From: a virus
DNA: 29,720 nucleotides
IMG/VR virus record: IMGVR_UViG_3300025127_000174
Location: 1-29,720 of that record
Direction: 5' to 3' (one strand)
This document shows, piece after piece, positions 1-8,700 of this stretch (positions are counted from its first letter, which is position 1; the number at the start of each line of letters is the position of its first letter). The position numbers and the translations under genes were made by a program. The notes under the pieces are model-generated. The model was given only the letters and a program-made list of their open reading frames with translations. It was not told the DNA's origin and searched no databases.

Positions 1-21
1 AAGCTTCTTCATTATGTCCAT
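1..21 (-). CDS. Possible first codons of a divergent gene, cut by window edge
   Basis: Read on the minus strand, an ATG at 21 opens MDIMKKL and runs off the left end. Seen: an AAAGGA Shine-Dalgarno-like sequence lies about 6 nt upstream of that ATG (complement of 28-33), a normal spacing. Inference: this is the start of a gene divergent from the helicase at 114. Only seven codons are visible, so no function can be given and the call rests on the start signal alone. Confidence 0.35.
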
Positions 22-63
22 ATATCGTCCTTTCTCTTTCGCGATTAAAAACCTTTTCAGGTC

Positions 64-91
64 TTGACAATTCTATATATATGCGTATATG
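64..91 (+). promoter_or_regulatory. Sigma70-like promoter of the helicase gene
   Basis: A perfect TTGACA (64-69) is followed after 16 nt by TATATG (86-91), a fair -10 hexamer. Transcription would start near 97-100, leaving a very short leader before the ribosome binding site AGAGG (104-108) and the ATG at 114. The in-frame ATG at 81 lies inside this promoter, so it cannot be the start of a message made from it. Reading the other strand, TTGTCA (70-65) overlaps the same -35 box, but its possible -10 is poor. Confidence 0.6.
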
Positions 92-113
92 TTCTTATAG
101 TCAAGAGGTAAAA

Positions 114-1562
114 ATGAAAAAATATAATTTTAAAACGAAACCCTTCGATCATCAGATGAAAGCGCTCCGTGATTCGTGGGACGCAAAGTATTATGCACTA
201 TTTATGGAGATGGGTACAGGTAAATCGAAAGTAGCTATAGACACTATGGGAGCCCTGTATACAGAGGGTAAAATAAACGCAGCTCTAATTATATCACCTA
301 AGGGTGTATATGATAACTGGGTGCAAGGCGAGATACCCACACATCTGTCCGATGACATCAAAATCAACATGGTGCGATGGCAACCATCCAGTGCGCAGTG
401 GTTCCAGAAACAAATGAAAACGTTGGTGTATGAAAAGTTTGATGGGCTCAAGATATTTGTTATGAACACCGAAGCATTGTCCACGCCTCGTGGTACACAA
501 GCGGCTCATACGTTTCTTGAAGCTAACGATGAGAATATAGTTATAGTGGACGAAAGCACCACTATAAAGAATAGAACAGCCAACCGTACAAAGAATATAT
601 TAGAGATGAAAGGTATGTCTAAGTACAGACGCATACTGACAGGGTCACCCGTGACCCGTAGTCCGATGGATTTGTTTAGTCAATGTATGTTTTTGTCGGC
701 TTTGGCATTGAACTTTCAAAGTTTTTATGCGTTTCAAAACCGCTATGCTGTAGTACAGAAGCGTGTCATGGGACCGCGATCCTTCAATGAAGTGGTAGGA
801 TATAGACGATTAGATGAGCTGAATGATAAGCTTGAAGCTTTTAGTAATCGTGTGTTGAAAGAAGATTGTCTGGACCTGCCAGATAAAATGTATGTGCGCC
901 GTCTTGTTCCGTTGTCCGAGGAGCAAAAGCGATCATACACGGAGATGAAACGTTTAGCCCTTACCAAGCTTGACAATGGCGAACTCGCCACGACACAGAG
1001 CGTGCTGACACAGATCATGCGTCTGCAACAGATATGCTGTGGTCACATACAAGATGATGAGGGTAATACAGTGAACTTCACACATGGGCGTTTGAAAGAA
1101 CTGCTCGATATATGTGAGGAAGTACAGGGAAAAGCTATCATTTGGGCGACATATACCTACGACATCCAACAGATAGCGAATGCCCTGCGCGACCGCTTTG
1201 GGCCCGATGCGGTCGCAACCTATTATGGTGAAACCCCACAAGAGGAGCGTCAAGAGATTGTTGAGCGTTATCAAGACCTTGAAGATCCCCTACGCTTCTT
1301 TGTGGGACAACCAAGAACGGGCGGGTATGGTATTACTCTTACTGCCGCAAGCACTGTTATCTACTACAGCAATAGTTATGACTTAGAGATACGCTTGCAG
1401 TCTGAAGATAGGGCGCATCGTATTGGTCAGACCAATAAAGTAACCTATGTGGATATCATTGCCCCAGAAACTATAGATGAGAAGATACTACAGGCCCTGA
1501 GAGAAAAGATAAACCTTGCGCAACAAGTGTTGGGCGAAGATGCTAGGACTTGGCTTTCTTAG
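114..1562 (+). CDS. SNF2-family DNA helicase/translocase
   Basis: A superfamily 2 ATPase of the SNF2 branch, 482 aa with the ATG at 114, chosen because AGAGG sits just upstream and the earlier in-frame ATG (81) lies in the promoter. Motifs seen in order: Q-like PFDHQ near 10-14, Walker A MGTGKS near 33-38, motif II VDEST near 145-149, motif III LTGSP near 175-179, and a C-terminal lobe with RTGGYGITLT and QSEDRAHRIGQ near 429-439, the SNF2 signature. Motif II is DEST rather than DEAH, a variant I associate with phage members. No extra domains fit in this length. Known for the family: ATP-driven translocation along duplex DNA. Inferred roles are replication, recombination or transcription support in the infected cell. 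It is the only plus-strand gene here and is convergent with the late operon, so it probably belongs to an early or middle transcription unit. Confidence 0.93.
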   Translation: MKKYNFKTKPFDHQMKALRDSWDAKYYALFMEMGTGKSKVAIDTMGALYTEGKINAALIISPKGVYDNWVQGEIPTHLSDDIKINMVRWQPSSAQWFQKQMKTLVYEKFDGLKIFVMNTEALSTPRGTQAAHTFLEANDENIVIVDESTTIKNRTANRTKNILEMKGMSKYRRILTGSPVTRSPMDLFSQCMFLSALALNFQSFYAFQNRYAVVQKRVMGPRSFNEVVGYRRLDELNDKLEAFSNRVLKEDCLDLPDKMYVRRLVPLSEEQKRSYTEMKRLALTKLDNGELATTQSVLTQIMRLQQICCGHIQDDEGNTVNFTHGRLKELLDICEEVQGKAIIWATYTYDIQQIANALRDRFGPDAVATYYGETPQEERQEIVERYQDLEDPLRFFVGQPRTGGYGITLTAASTVIYYSNSYDLEIRLQSEDRAHRIGQTNKVTYVDIIAPETIDEKILQALREKINLAQQVLGEDARTWLS

Positions 1563-1668
1563 TTTTCAAGACAGAGCGGAGCGTTTTGGCCTGTCGTGCG
1601 TGCGTCTTAGATGCTTTTTTTAGACCCTTTGCCACTTTTTTTATTTTATTTCGTATTTGCTTAGTCAT
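1543..1668 (-). CDS. Small basic protein, last gene of the late operon
   Basis: A 41-residue product beginning MTKQIRNKIKKVAKG and ending KTKKAKS. About one third of its residues are Lys or Arg and it has no acidic residues, so it is very basic. The ATG lies 5 nt after the stop of the preceding 98-aa gene, in keeping with operon spacing, though its ribosome binding site is weak (AAAAAG). Its last 20 nt overlap, in antisense, the 3' end of the helicase gene. No family is recognised. Nucleic-acid binding or DNA condensation would be a guess from charge alone. It could be spurious because Lys codons dominate this AT-rich stretch. Confidence 0.5.
   Translation of the reverse strand: MTKQIRNKIKKVAKGLKKASKTHARQAKTLRSVLKTKKAKS
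1602..1621 (+). terminator. Possible weak intrinsic terminator after the helicase
   Basis: GCGTC (1602-1606), loop TTA, GATGC (1610-1614) can form a five-pair stem with one G-U pair, followed directly by seven T (1615-1621). It lies 40 nt past the helicase stop on the same strand. The short stem makes it a weak candidate, and the same bases encode part of the small minus-strand gene 1543-1668. Confidence 0.35.
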
Positions 1669-1903
1669 TCTTTTTAGGCCGTCCCCTTTTTCTTTTTATT
1701 TTTGGCTCTGATATCTTCTTTGGCCTTCCTCGCGATTTGGGCTTGTCTGTTTTTTCCTTGAACTTTGGCTCGTTGTTCAAGGACGGTGAGGATTTGGATC
1801 TTCCTAGCAAACGGTTTATTAACTCTTTTAACTTTGCGAACAGTTGCTTCGGCATCTGCCACAGTGGCAAACTTAATAGAGACGGTGTCTTTTGGGTTTT
1901 CAT
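1661..1903 (-). other. Overlapping frame with two AT-hook motifs
   Basis: This frame is shifted +1 relative to the 98-aa gene 1674-1970 and is open for 80 codons. Its C-terminus carries two copies of the AT-hook core (KSRGRPKKI, then KRGRPKKND), encoded at about 1718-1732 and 1673-1687. Its stop overlaps the ATG of the 41-aa gene as ATGACTAA, a translational-coupling arrangement. AT-hooks bind the minor groove of AT-rich DNA. Three readings are possible: an independent overlapping gene, a frameshifted C-terminal extension of the 98-aa protein, or chance in purine-rich DNA. The upstream part of this frame looks less protein-like than the competing frame. Confidence 0.35.
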
Positions 1904-1970
1904 CGGTATATAATCTCCTTCCTGACCCTTTTGGTTTCTTTCCAGTGCCTTTCAGTGGGTCTTTGCTCAT
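1674..1970 (-). CDS. Small basic phage protein, function unknown
   Basis: A 98-aa product opening MSKDPLKGTGKKPKGSGRR and ending in a Lys-rich tail. Its ATG overlaps the stop of the 1257-aa gene by 4 nt (ATGA), which strongly supports the start. The middle, about residues 28-70 (VSIKFATVADAEATVRKVKR onward), is a normal mixed sequence with a predicted helix and no low-complexity bias, so I take this frame as the real gene. An overlapping frame on the same strand (1661-1903) encodes two AT-hook-like motifs and competes with this reading at the 3' end; see that entry. I assign no function; a DNA- or RNA-contacting role would be inferred from charge. Confidence 0.72.
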   Translation of the reverse strand: MSKDPLKGTGKKPKGSGRRLYTDENPKDTVSIKFATVADAEATVRKVKRVNKPFARKIQILTVLEQRAKVQGKNRQAQIARKAKEDIRAKNKKKKGTA

Positions 1971-4900
1971 CCACGCAGGCTTCCTATACCTTCAATGAGG
2001 GCACGGTCCTCTGGAAATAATGCAGCAAAGCGCTTTCTAAGAGGAGCGTTTGCAGACGCGGTGTTTGGCACAGGATTGAGTGTCGGCGATACTTGACCTA
2101 AATTAGTAACAGGAGTTGTAGAAACTGTTTTTGGCGCAACTAATTTCGGTTCAGCCGTCTTAATCTCTTTGTTTGCGGGAGCTCTTGAAAGTAAATCCCT
2201 TAGAGCCGGATCTCCTTTTTCTACAGAAATTTCTTCAGAGGGTTCAAAAATAATATCTTCTAGTTCTTTGACAACTTGTGGAGCTGCTCTACGCAAGGGG
2301 GCGAATCCTAAATCTATAAATTGTTTCTCCAAAACTTTTGCTATTTGTAGTTTTTCTTTGTCATTTCTAGGTTTACTCATCATAGTTGCAAGAAGCTTAG
2401 GGTTTTCCATCAGCTCTGTCATAACATCAATTTTCATTGTTTGAGGCATATTATTAAACAACTGTTGCATATATTTAGAACCTGCGGACCTTGCTATAAG
2501 ATTTTGTCCCCCCGCTATCATAGCACCAACGTTTGAACCAAAAGATCTAAGAGCAAATTCTACCATGGGTCCTGCTGTCTCCACAATATCTCCGACTCGA
2601 CCGGCCGCATCCATGCCCTCTATTCTTGCCATTTCTAGAAGATATTTTCTAAGAGCATTTGATTGAGACTCTTTAATTACATTATTTTTTAACATCCACT
2701 CGTTCAAACTAATATCGGAGTCTGCTCTAGGAACTTTTGCAAAAATTCTGTCGAACATCGTTCTTGGGCTAAACGTTCTACTGTTACCGGCGGCTTCTTC
2801 AAAAGCAAATTCAAGAATACTGTACTTTAATCCCGAGGCTGCTTTTTCTTTAAGAGTTGGGTCATCTACATCATTTATGACTTTCATAAAATTATTTAAA
2901 CTACGCATTGGGAATTTATTACCTTTAGCAAGGGCTAATGCAACAGCGGTAGTAGGGCTCTCGGCACCTATCCTAGGGTTGTTAGGGTCGGGAAAAAGCA
3001 AATTTCTAAAACTAACTTGTGCCTTAAGTATATCTTCTTTGTTCTTAATACTTTCTTCTGTTTCGGTAAGTAATGCGTTTGCTGTTTGTGCATTACTTAA
3101 ATCATCTTTTAAGGCAGGAAAGGCATTAATTATATCTTCGTTTTCCTCTATGTACGTTTTTAATTTTTTTGGATCTACACGACCGGTATCTTTATCAAAA
3201 ATTTTTGTTGCTGCATTTCTTCGGATCATTTCAACAACACCCGTTATGGTATTAACCGTGTTCTCTGCTTCGGGTAAATTGTTTTCTACAGCAAATTTTC
3301 CGATGTCATCTATTTGGGAAACTCTCAAGAATGTGGCATCACCTTTCCCCAACAATGATCGTTCCGCCAATAATTCAGGGGGCAGTTTTTGTCCGCGTAC
3401 CTTATTTTTTTCTAAAATAGATCCTGCAAATGCGCGAGTAAACACATCATTTAAAGAACGACTATACGCTCGTGCTATGTCATATGCAGAGTTAGTTCCC
3501 TCCTCAATAGCATTTAAGTCTTCTAATAATGAGTCTGCAAAACTATAGGCGATCCTAGACATATTAGGTTGTTTTTCAAGCGCCATTTTATTGCCTAGCT
3601 CTAGAGCAAGAGAATACATATCCGTTAATTCTGTAGAGGACAAAGTAACCGGACCTGTTTCAACAGCACTAGGGGCCTGAGCAGCTTCCTCTAAAGCATT
3701 CTTTTCGGCTATAAGTGCTAGTCTTTTTTGTCGTATAAGTTGAACCGCTTTATTTGTATTGCGTAAAGTTTTTGGGGCAAGAAATCTTGTATCAGATTTA
3801 TCGGGGGCATATCTTTTTTCCATCTCACCAAGTCTAAAAATATTTTCTTCGGTAGGTTCAATCCCTTGAATTGCACTTAGCTCACTAATATCTCCCTCGT
3901 CGATTAATTTTTCACGCACAAGATATCGAAAAAACTCTTCTCGCTCTGGACTACCTTGTGCTTTTTTAAGGTTAGTGATAAATTTTGTTACGTCTGGTGG
4001 TGTAATCTCATCCCCTATATCCACACCCTCTGATGTGGTTAATCCAAACTCTTTTCTTTTTCTTTTTACAAAAGCGGTAATTGGACTTAAAAAGCCTTCT
4101 ACTCTTTCTTTTGCTTCCTTTGTTTTTGGTAAATCATTCTTCCAAGCTTTAATAAAATTAGGTACCTCTCCTTCTCCTATTTCAATAGTGTTCTCAGGTA
4201 TGGCTTGATATAAACTTTTTTCTATCGTTCTAGCTTTTTTAAGTTCTAATTGAGCTACTTCAAATAAAGCTAAGGACAAATCTCTGTTTTTTTCTGGGTT
4301 TTCTCCTTGCACACTTCTAAATGCATTCACGACTCTTACAGAAGCATTTTGTAAAGAAGAGGCATGACCTGTATTAAAAGCCTGTTCTGCCAAAGCTGCC
4401 GCTTCTTGAAGCGCAGATTTATCGCCCGTTGCTATAAGCGCCATTATCATTTTTTTCAATGAATCTGTAGCATCATCTACTACTTTCTTTTTACTCTTAC
4501 CTAATTTTTCTGAGGAATATTCTGCTAGTGTCTTTTCTAGACCTAAAAGAGCCGGACTGTTTGCTTTTAATCCCGCTGTTAATTGAATAGGGTTGCCTGC
4601 CTGATCTTTAAAAATGTCTGTATATTCATCAGATGACAATGCCTGAATCACAGCATCAACGTCTTCTCCCTCATTTTCTAAAAGATCAATAATTTTTTTA
4701 ACAGCTTTTGCCTGTCGACTACTGGGATTTACAAAATTACGATAGGCGTTTTGTAATTTTGTTTTAATAGTAGGTATCGCGTTTGCAAGTTTAACGGCAA
4801 CAACAGGTGCGCCTAAACCACCCGCAGTCTCTAAAGCTAATTTTGTAAATTCATCTCCGGGATCAACGTACTCAGCTACCCCTGACATTCCTGTGACTAC

Positions 4901-5740
4901 TGCTCCTGCCGCACTCTCGAGTTTAAGAGTTGCCCCTACATTTTTACGAGCTTCTTTACCTGTTGAACCTAAGAAATTTTCTAAAGCCCTAACAGCTCTA
5001 ATAAACTTTGGACCCCCCTGTTCGACTCCAAGATTTTTTAAATATTGCGCTGCTCCAAAATCAATGTTTTTTCCAACTAGAAAAGGCATAGACATCCATG
5101 TAACTACATTAGGTGCGGTTTTACCCATCTCCCAAGCAAAGCGAGCACCGGGAGTTACTGGTTGTTCCGGACCAAAAGCGATGTCTGTAACTTCTTCCCC
5201 TGCTTTGTAAAAACCCAGAGCACCTGCTATTCCTGTTACAGTGGGTATCGCGGCTTTTGCACCAACCGCAATACTTGCTAACAAAGGATTTACGGGGACT
5301 GGGATGGCTTGTTGTAATTTATAGCCTAATTTTGCTCCTGCATAAAAACCGGCGGGACTTAATAAAGCCGGTGTTGCTTCTCTTTTTGCAGCTTCCAAAG
5401 CAGCACTAAACTTATTAAAAGTTAAAGGCTTATTATTTTCATCAACGGCAAATAAATTAATAATCTCATCGTCACTAAACTGTCTATCTTTCGGTGCCAC
5501 TCCCTTATATTGTTCCATCAAATCTAGAAAGGGTGCCGTTCCATCTTTAAGTCCTTTATAAGTTAATGAATCGGGGTAATTAATTGCTATCCTGTCTACC
5601 AAAGTTTGAGCAATATAAGGCGCCGGACCCTCCTCTTCATTAGAAAAAAGATCTATCATTGAGTTCATTCTTTCGGCTGATATGACAACAGGTTTTAAAT
5701 TTCCTCTAACAGGCTGTAAAGGTTGTGATTCTTCTGCCAT
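1967..5740 (-). CDS. Large internal virion / DNA-ejection protein candidate
   Basis: At 1257 aa this is the largest gene in the window. Seen: a soluble N-terminus, then an Ala/Gly/Pro-rich hydrophobic region around residues 122-180 (NPLLASIAVGAKAAIPTV, GIAGALGF), a second weakly hydrophobic patch around 280-320, long charged helical stretches to about residue 1150, a Pro/Thr/Val-rich linker, and a compact C-terminus with ALFPEDRALI. It has no signal peptide and no recognisable enzyme motif; in particular I see no transglycosylase signature. It starts at a TAATG junction with the 1101-aa gene. Large multi-helical proteins at the end of the tail block in short-tailed phages are commonly internal core/ejectosome proteins that enter the cell envelope during DNA delivery. 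That role is inferred from size, position and the membrane-like segment; a minor tail protein is the alternative. Confidence 0.72.
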   Translation of the reverse strand: MAEESQPLQPVRGNLKPVVISAERMNSMIDLFSNEEEGPAPYIAQTLVDRIAINYPDSLTYKGLKDGTAPFLDLMEQYKGVAPKDRQFSDDEIINLFAVDENNKPLTFNKFSAALEAAKREATPALLSPAGFYAGAKLGYKLQQAIPVPVNPLLASIAVGAKAAIPTVTGIAGALGFYKAGEEVTDIAFGPEQPVTPGARFAWEMGKTAPNVVTWMSMPFLVGKNIDFGAAQYLKNLGVEQGGPKFIRAVRALENFLGSTGKEARKNVGATLKLESAAGAVVTGMSGVAEYVDPGDEFTKLALETAGGLGAPVVAVKLANAIPTIKTKLQNAYRNFVNPSSRQAKAVKKIIDLLENEGEDVDAVIQALSSDEYTDIFKDQAGNPIQLTAGLKANSPALLGLEKTLAEYSSEKLGKSKKKVVDDATDSLKKMIMALIATGDKSALQEAAALAEQAFNTGHASSLQNASVRVVNAFRSVQGENPEKNRDLSLALFEVAQLELKKARTIEKSLYQAIPENTIEIGEGEVPNFIKAWKNDLPKTKEAKERVEGFLSPITAFVKRKRKEFGLTTSEGVDIGDEITPPDVTKFITNLKKAQGSPEREEFFRYLVREKLIDEGDISELSAIQGIEPTEENIFRLGEMEKRYAPDKSDTRFLAPKTLRNTNKAVQLIRQKRLALIAEKNALEEAAQAPSAVETGPVTLSSTELTDMYSLALELGNKMALEKQPNMSRIAYSFADSLLEDLNAIEEGTNSAYDIARAYSRSLNDVFTRAFAGSILEKNKVRGQKLPPELLAERSLLGKGDATFLRVSQIDDIGKFAVENNLPEAENTVNTITGVVEMIRRNAATKIFDKDTGRVDPKKLKTYIEENEDIINAFPALKDDLSNAQTANALLTETEESIKNKEDILKAQVSFRNLLFPDPNNPRIGAESPTTAVALALAKGNKFPMRSLNNFMKVINDVDDPTLKEKAASGLKYSILEFAFEEAAGNSRTFSPRTMFDRIFAKVPRADSDISLNEWMLKNNVIKESQSNALRKYLLEMARIEGMDAAGRVGDIVETAGPMVEFALRSFGSNVGAMIAGGQNLIARSAGSKYMQQLFNNMPQTMKIDVMTELMENPKLLATMMSKPRNDKEKLQIAKVLEKQFIDLGFAPLRRAAPQVVKELEDIIFEPSEEISVEKGDPALRDLLSRAPANKEIKTAEPKLVAPKTVSTTPVTNLGQVSPTLNPVPNTASANAPLRKRFAALFPEDRALIEGIGSLRG

Positions 5741-8700
5741 TACTCTACCTCCTCCTCTGGACGACCGAATAAATATTCCCTAACAGCTTCCATCTTTTTC
5801 TTGGGTTGATAAACCTTTTCAAAAGCGTTTTTCATAACGGTGTAACCAGATTCAATTTGTAATAAAGAGTCCAGATCACTCTTAGCTTCTGTGTAAGCTT
5901 TTGATTCAAGAGGATACTCCTCTAATTTTTTTGTAAGTTTAGCTTTAGCTTCTCCAATTAATCCTAACATAGATTTGGTATATTGATGAGCCTCATCGTC
6001 ACCTACAAAAATACCGGCTAAAGTATTTGCAGGGGATGGAGTAAGTTTAATTAAAAGATTTAACTGTGCCACACTATCTCTTAAATCAGCAGCATCTTGA
6101 AAAACCTGCACTGTTCTTGTGTTTAAAGTTTGCACTGCGGCTAAAGCCTCTTTGGTCTTTTTAAAAGGAGCGCCAAAGTAGCCAAGAGTAGCAAATTCAA
6201 TAAATTTGTTAGTAGCATTAGCTAAAGCAGAGTCAGACCCAAATGCCGCGGACGGATCACGCACACCCTCCATAATTAAACTTCTAACCTCGTTTATTTG
6301 ATCTTGTGATAAATCACCAATCTTTGAAATCTTCTTTTCTTCTTTTTCTTGAAGAGTCGATGGAATGGTTAAACCATTGTTCTTTCGCATCTCTATTGCA
6401 TTTTTCAATTCAGTTGATAGAGGATTACCCGGTTTCATTTCATAAATCTTATACTCGTCATTCCACTTTTGTTTTGGTTGAGTATAATATGCTATTGCCT
6501 GATTAAGTTCTAAGGTTTCTGGTGCACCTAAAGTACCCATTGCATACTCCGTTAAGGTTCTAGGATCACTTATCAGAGTGGTAATTCTAGCATCCGTTGA
6601 GCTACCTAATCGAGACAATCGCGCCGCTTCTGCCTCTATGTCTAGCTTTTTATTTTTATAGTTTTTATCAAAATCTGCTATGTCTCGCTCCAGATCTAAC
6701 TTTTCTTCTTGAAGTTTTATCTTTTGTTGGCCTTGAGCGTTGGCAATCTTTGAATTAACTTGATCTAATTTTAAACGTTTTTCCTGAACAGACGCAGATC
6801 TGTTCTTAATCTCATTATCAAGTAAGGCTAATTCTTTTTTTAAAGCGTTGTTTGTATTATTTATTTCTGTAGCCTGCTCATGTCCTACCTTCATCTCCTC
6901 TATAGCAAAACTACTCTTAACACCTAATTCATTCACACGTAGCTGAGAGTTTATCTCAGCTAATTTAATTTGAAAATCATTCTTAGCTGCTTGTGAAATA
7001 GTATCATTTTCGTTTCTTAGATCTATAAGTTTACGTTCAAAAACGTACTTGGTCCCCTCAAGCACTTTACGATTGGCCTGTTGCTCCTCTTCAAAAAGAA
7101 GCTTTCTATCGTTAGCAATCGTTGCTGCCTCAGCTTCAAGTTCAGCTTTTCTTTCAAGTTCGTTCATACTTAAAACACCTTTAAATTTTTCTAGTGCTTT
7201 AGTGTTTGCTAATTCTTTTTGAGCTAAATTTTCTTTTTTCTTAAATAAATCTGCTTGCACTGTAAGATCTCTTTGAGTATTTAAGGTGTCTTTTAATGTT
7301 AGTTCTTTTAACTTATGTGCGTTTGTTATTTTTAATTCTTCCGCCGCCGCTTCATTTTTCATTTTTTGTAGGGCTAAATTAGCCTCGATTGTTTTTTCCG
7401 CAGATCGCGCGGCCTCTCCTTGCTCAATGGCGGATAACATTATTGCCTTGTCGGCCTGTTTTGCCTGTTGTTCTCTTTCCAACTGAGACTGTGCTCGGGC
7501 ACTAATCCTCTCGGGCAACTGTGTCTTTTGAGCCGCTAACGCTAATCTTTCTGCCGCGCTTAATCCGGGACGCTCTCCTTCCATCGGAGCGGCAAAAGCC
7601 AGTCCTGCACTGGCTATATCAAATAAAATTTGAGCTTTTGTTAAATCTTTTTGTTTTTTTAAATCAGCAGGATCTCCTAGTAAAGAACGTCTTAGATCAA
7701 AAGCTTCTCGAGTTAATTGACCTGTTCTACCTGTAAGATTGGCAAAAGGATCTTCTCCTCCCGAAACCAATCCTGCGTTTTGGAAGTATTGTACCGGGCG
7801 GACTTCACCGCCTTTATTAAAATTTACAGGAGCGGTCCCGCCGGCCTCCATCATCGGTGGTTCGGGAACCGTGGACATTATTCCCTCAGCCATTGGTCCC
7901 TCCATCGGCTGTGTCATCTCTTGCTGTGCAAGCTCGCCTATACCCTGATCTACATTAGCCAACATCATAACGGGCTGCACTAAGGTCAACACGGACTCTG
8001 GTGTCTGGTTCGCGTCACCGGGTCCGACAATTCCGGCTAGTTCTTGCCGTCTTTCTTCTACTGTTGCCTGATCGCCACGCATTGTATTCATCACTTGTTC
8101 GTAGTTCTGTGCTTCATCCAAGTCACCGATACCGCCGGCGGCTTGTGCTAAAGCGCTCTGCACTATGTTTGGATCAAGTTGATCCTGCATGGGCATAGGG
8201 GGCTGTTCTGGTGCCGGCATTGGTGGGGCGCTTTGCGGAGGCATAGGCATTGCCATTCCACCCTCTTGAAAACTCTGTAGATTTTGAACGCCTTTATCTA
8301 AAAACCGCATTTGCTCTTGCATACCCTCTAACTCTGTTCCTTTACTTTCAACATTCTTTTGCAAAGCTCTTGCTCTGCGCATGGTTGCCTCTGCTTCCTG
8401 TCCAAGTTGAAACTGTTCAAATTTTTGTAAAGCCATTTCTCTTTGTTCAGGAGAAAGATCATTTAGTCGAGCAAAAGGTATTCCCGTCACCGCCTCAAAA
8501 ATGTCTCCGCCTTGTGCCATGCCTATTGGACCACCGTATTCTTTAAGCTCAACACCACGTAACTTTAAGACATCGGCTTGTGTAACTTTACCATCTGGTG
8601 GGCCACCACCGGGCCCGGTTACATCTGGAAATGCTGCGCCGCCCTTTTCATACATTTGCACGGCCGGTCTAGCTAGTTGATTAAACATAGGACGTTGGCC

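Noticed and set aside
81-113. Upstream ATG for the helicase
   Set aside because: It falls between the -35 and -10 elements of the promoter and has no ribosome binding site, while the ATG at 114 has AGAGG correctly spaced.
1740-1780. A-AAA-AAC slippery heptamer in the 98-aa gene as a -1 frameshift into the AT-hook frame
   Set aside because: A -1 slip there enters the third frame and meets a stop after about 18 codons; reaching the AT-hook frame needs a +1 or -2 shift, so this heptamer does not explain it.
2877-3548. 223-codon open frame on the plus strand
   Set aside because: It lies fully antisense to the 1257-aa gene, has a hydrophobic, Ser/Leu/Phe-rich composition typical of the complement of helical Glu/Lys/Leu-rich coding DNA, and has no convincing start signal or neighbours on that strand.
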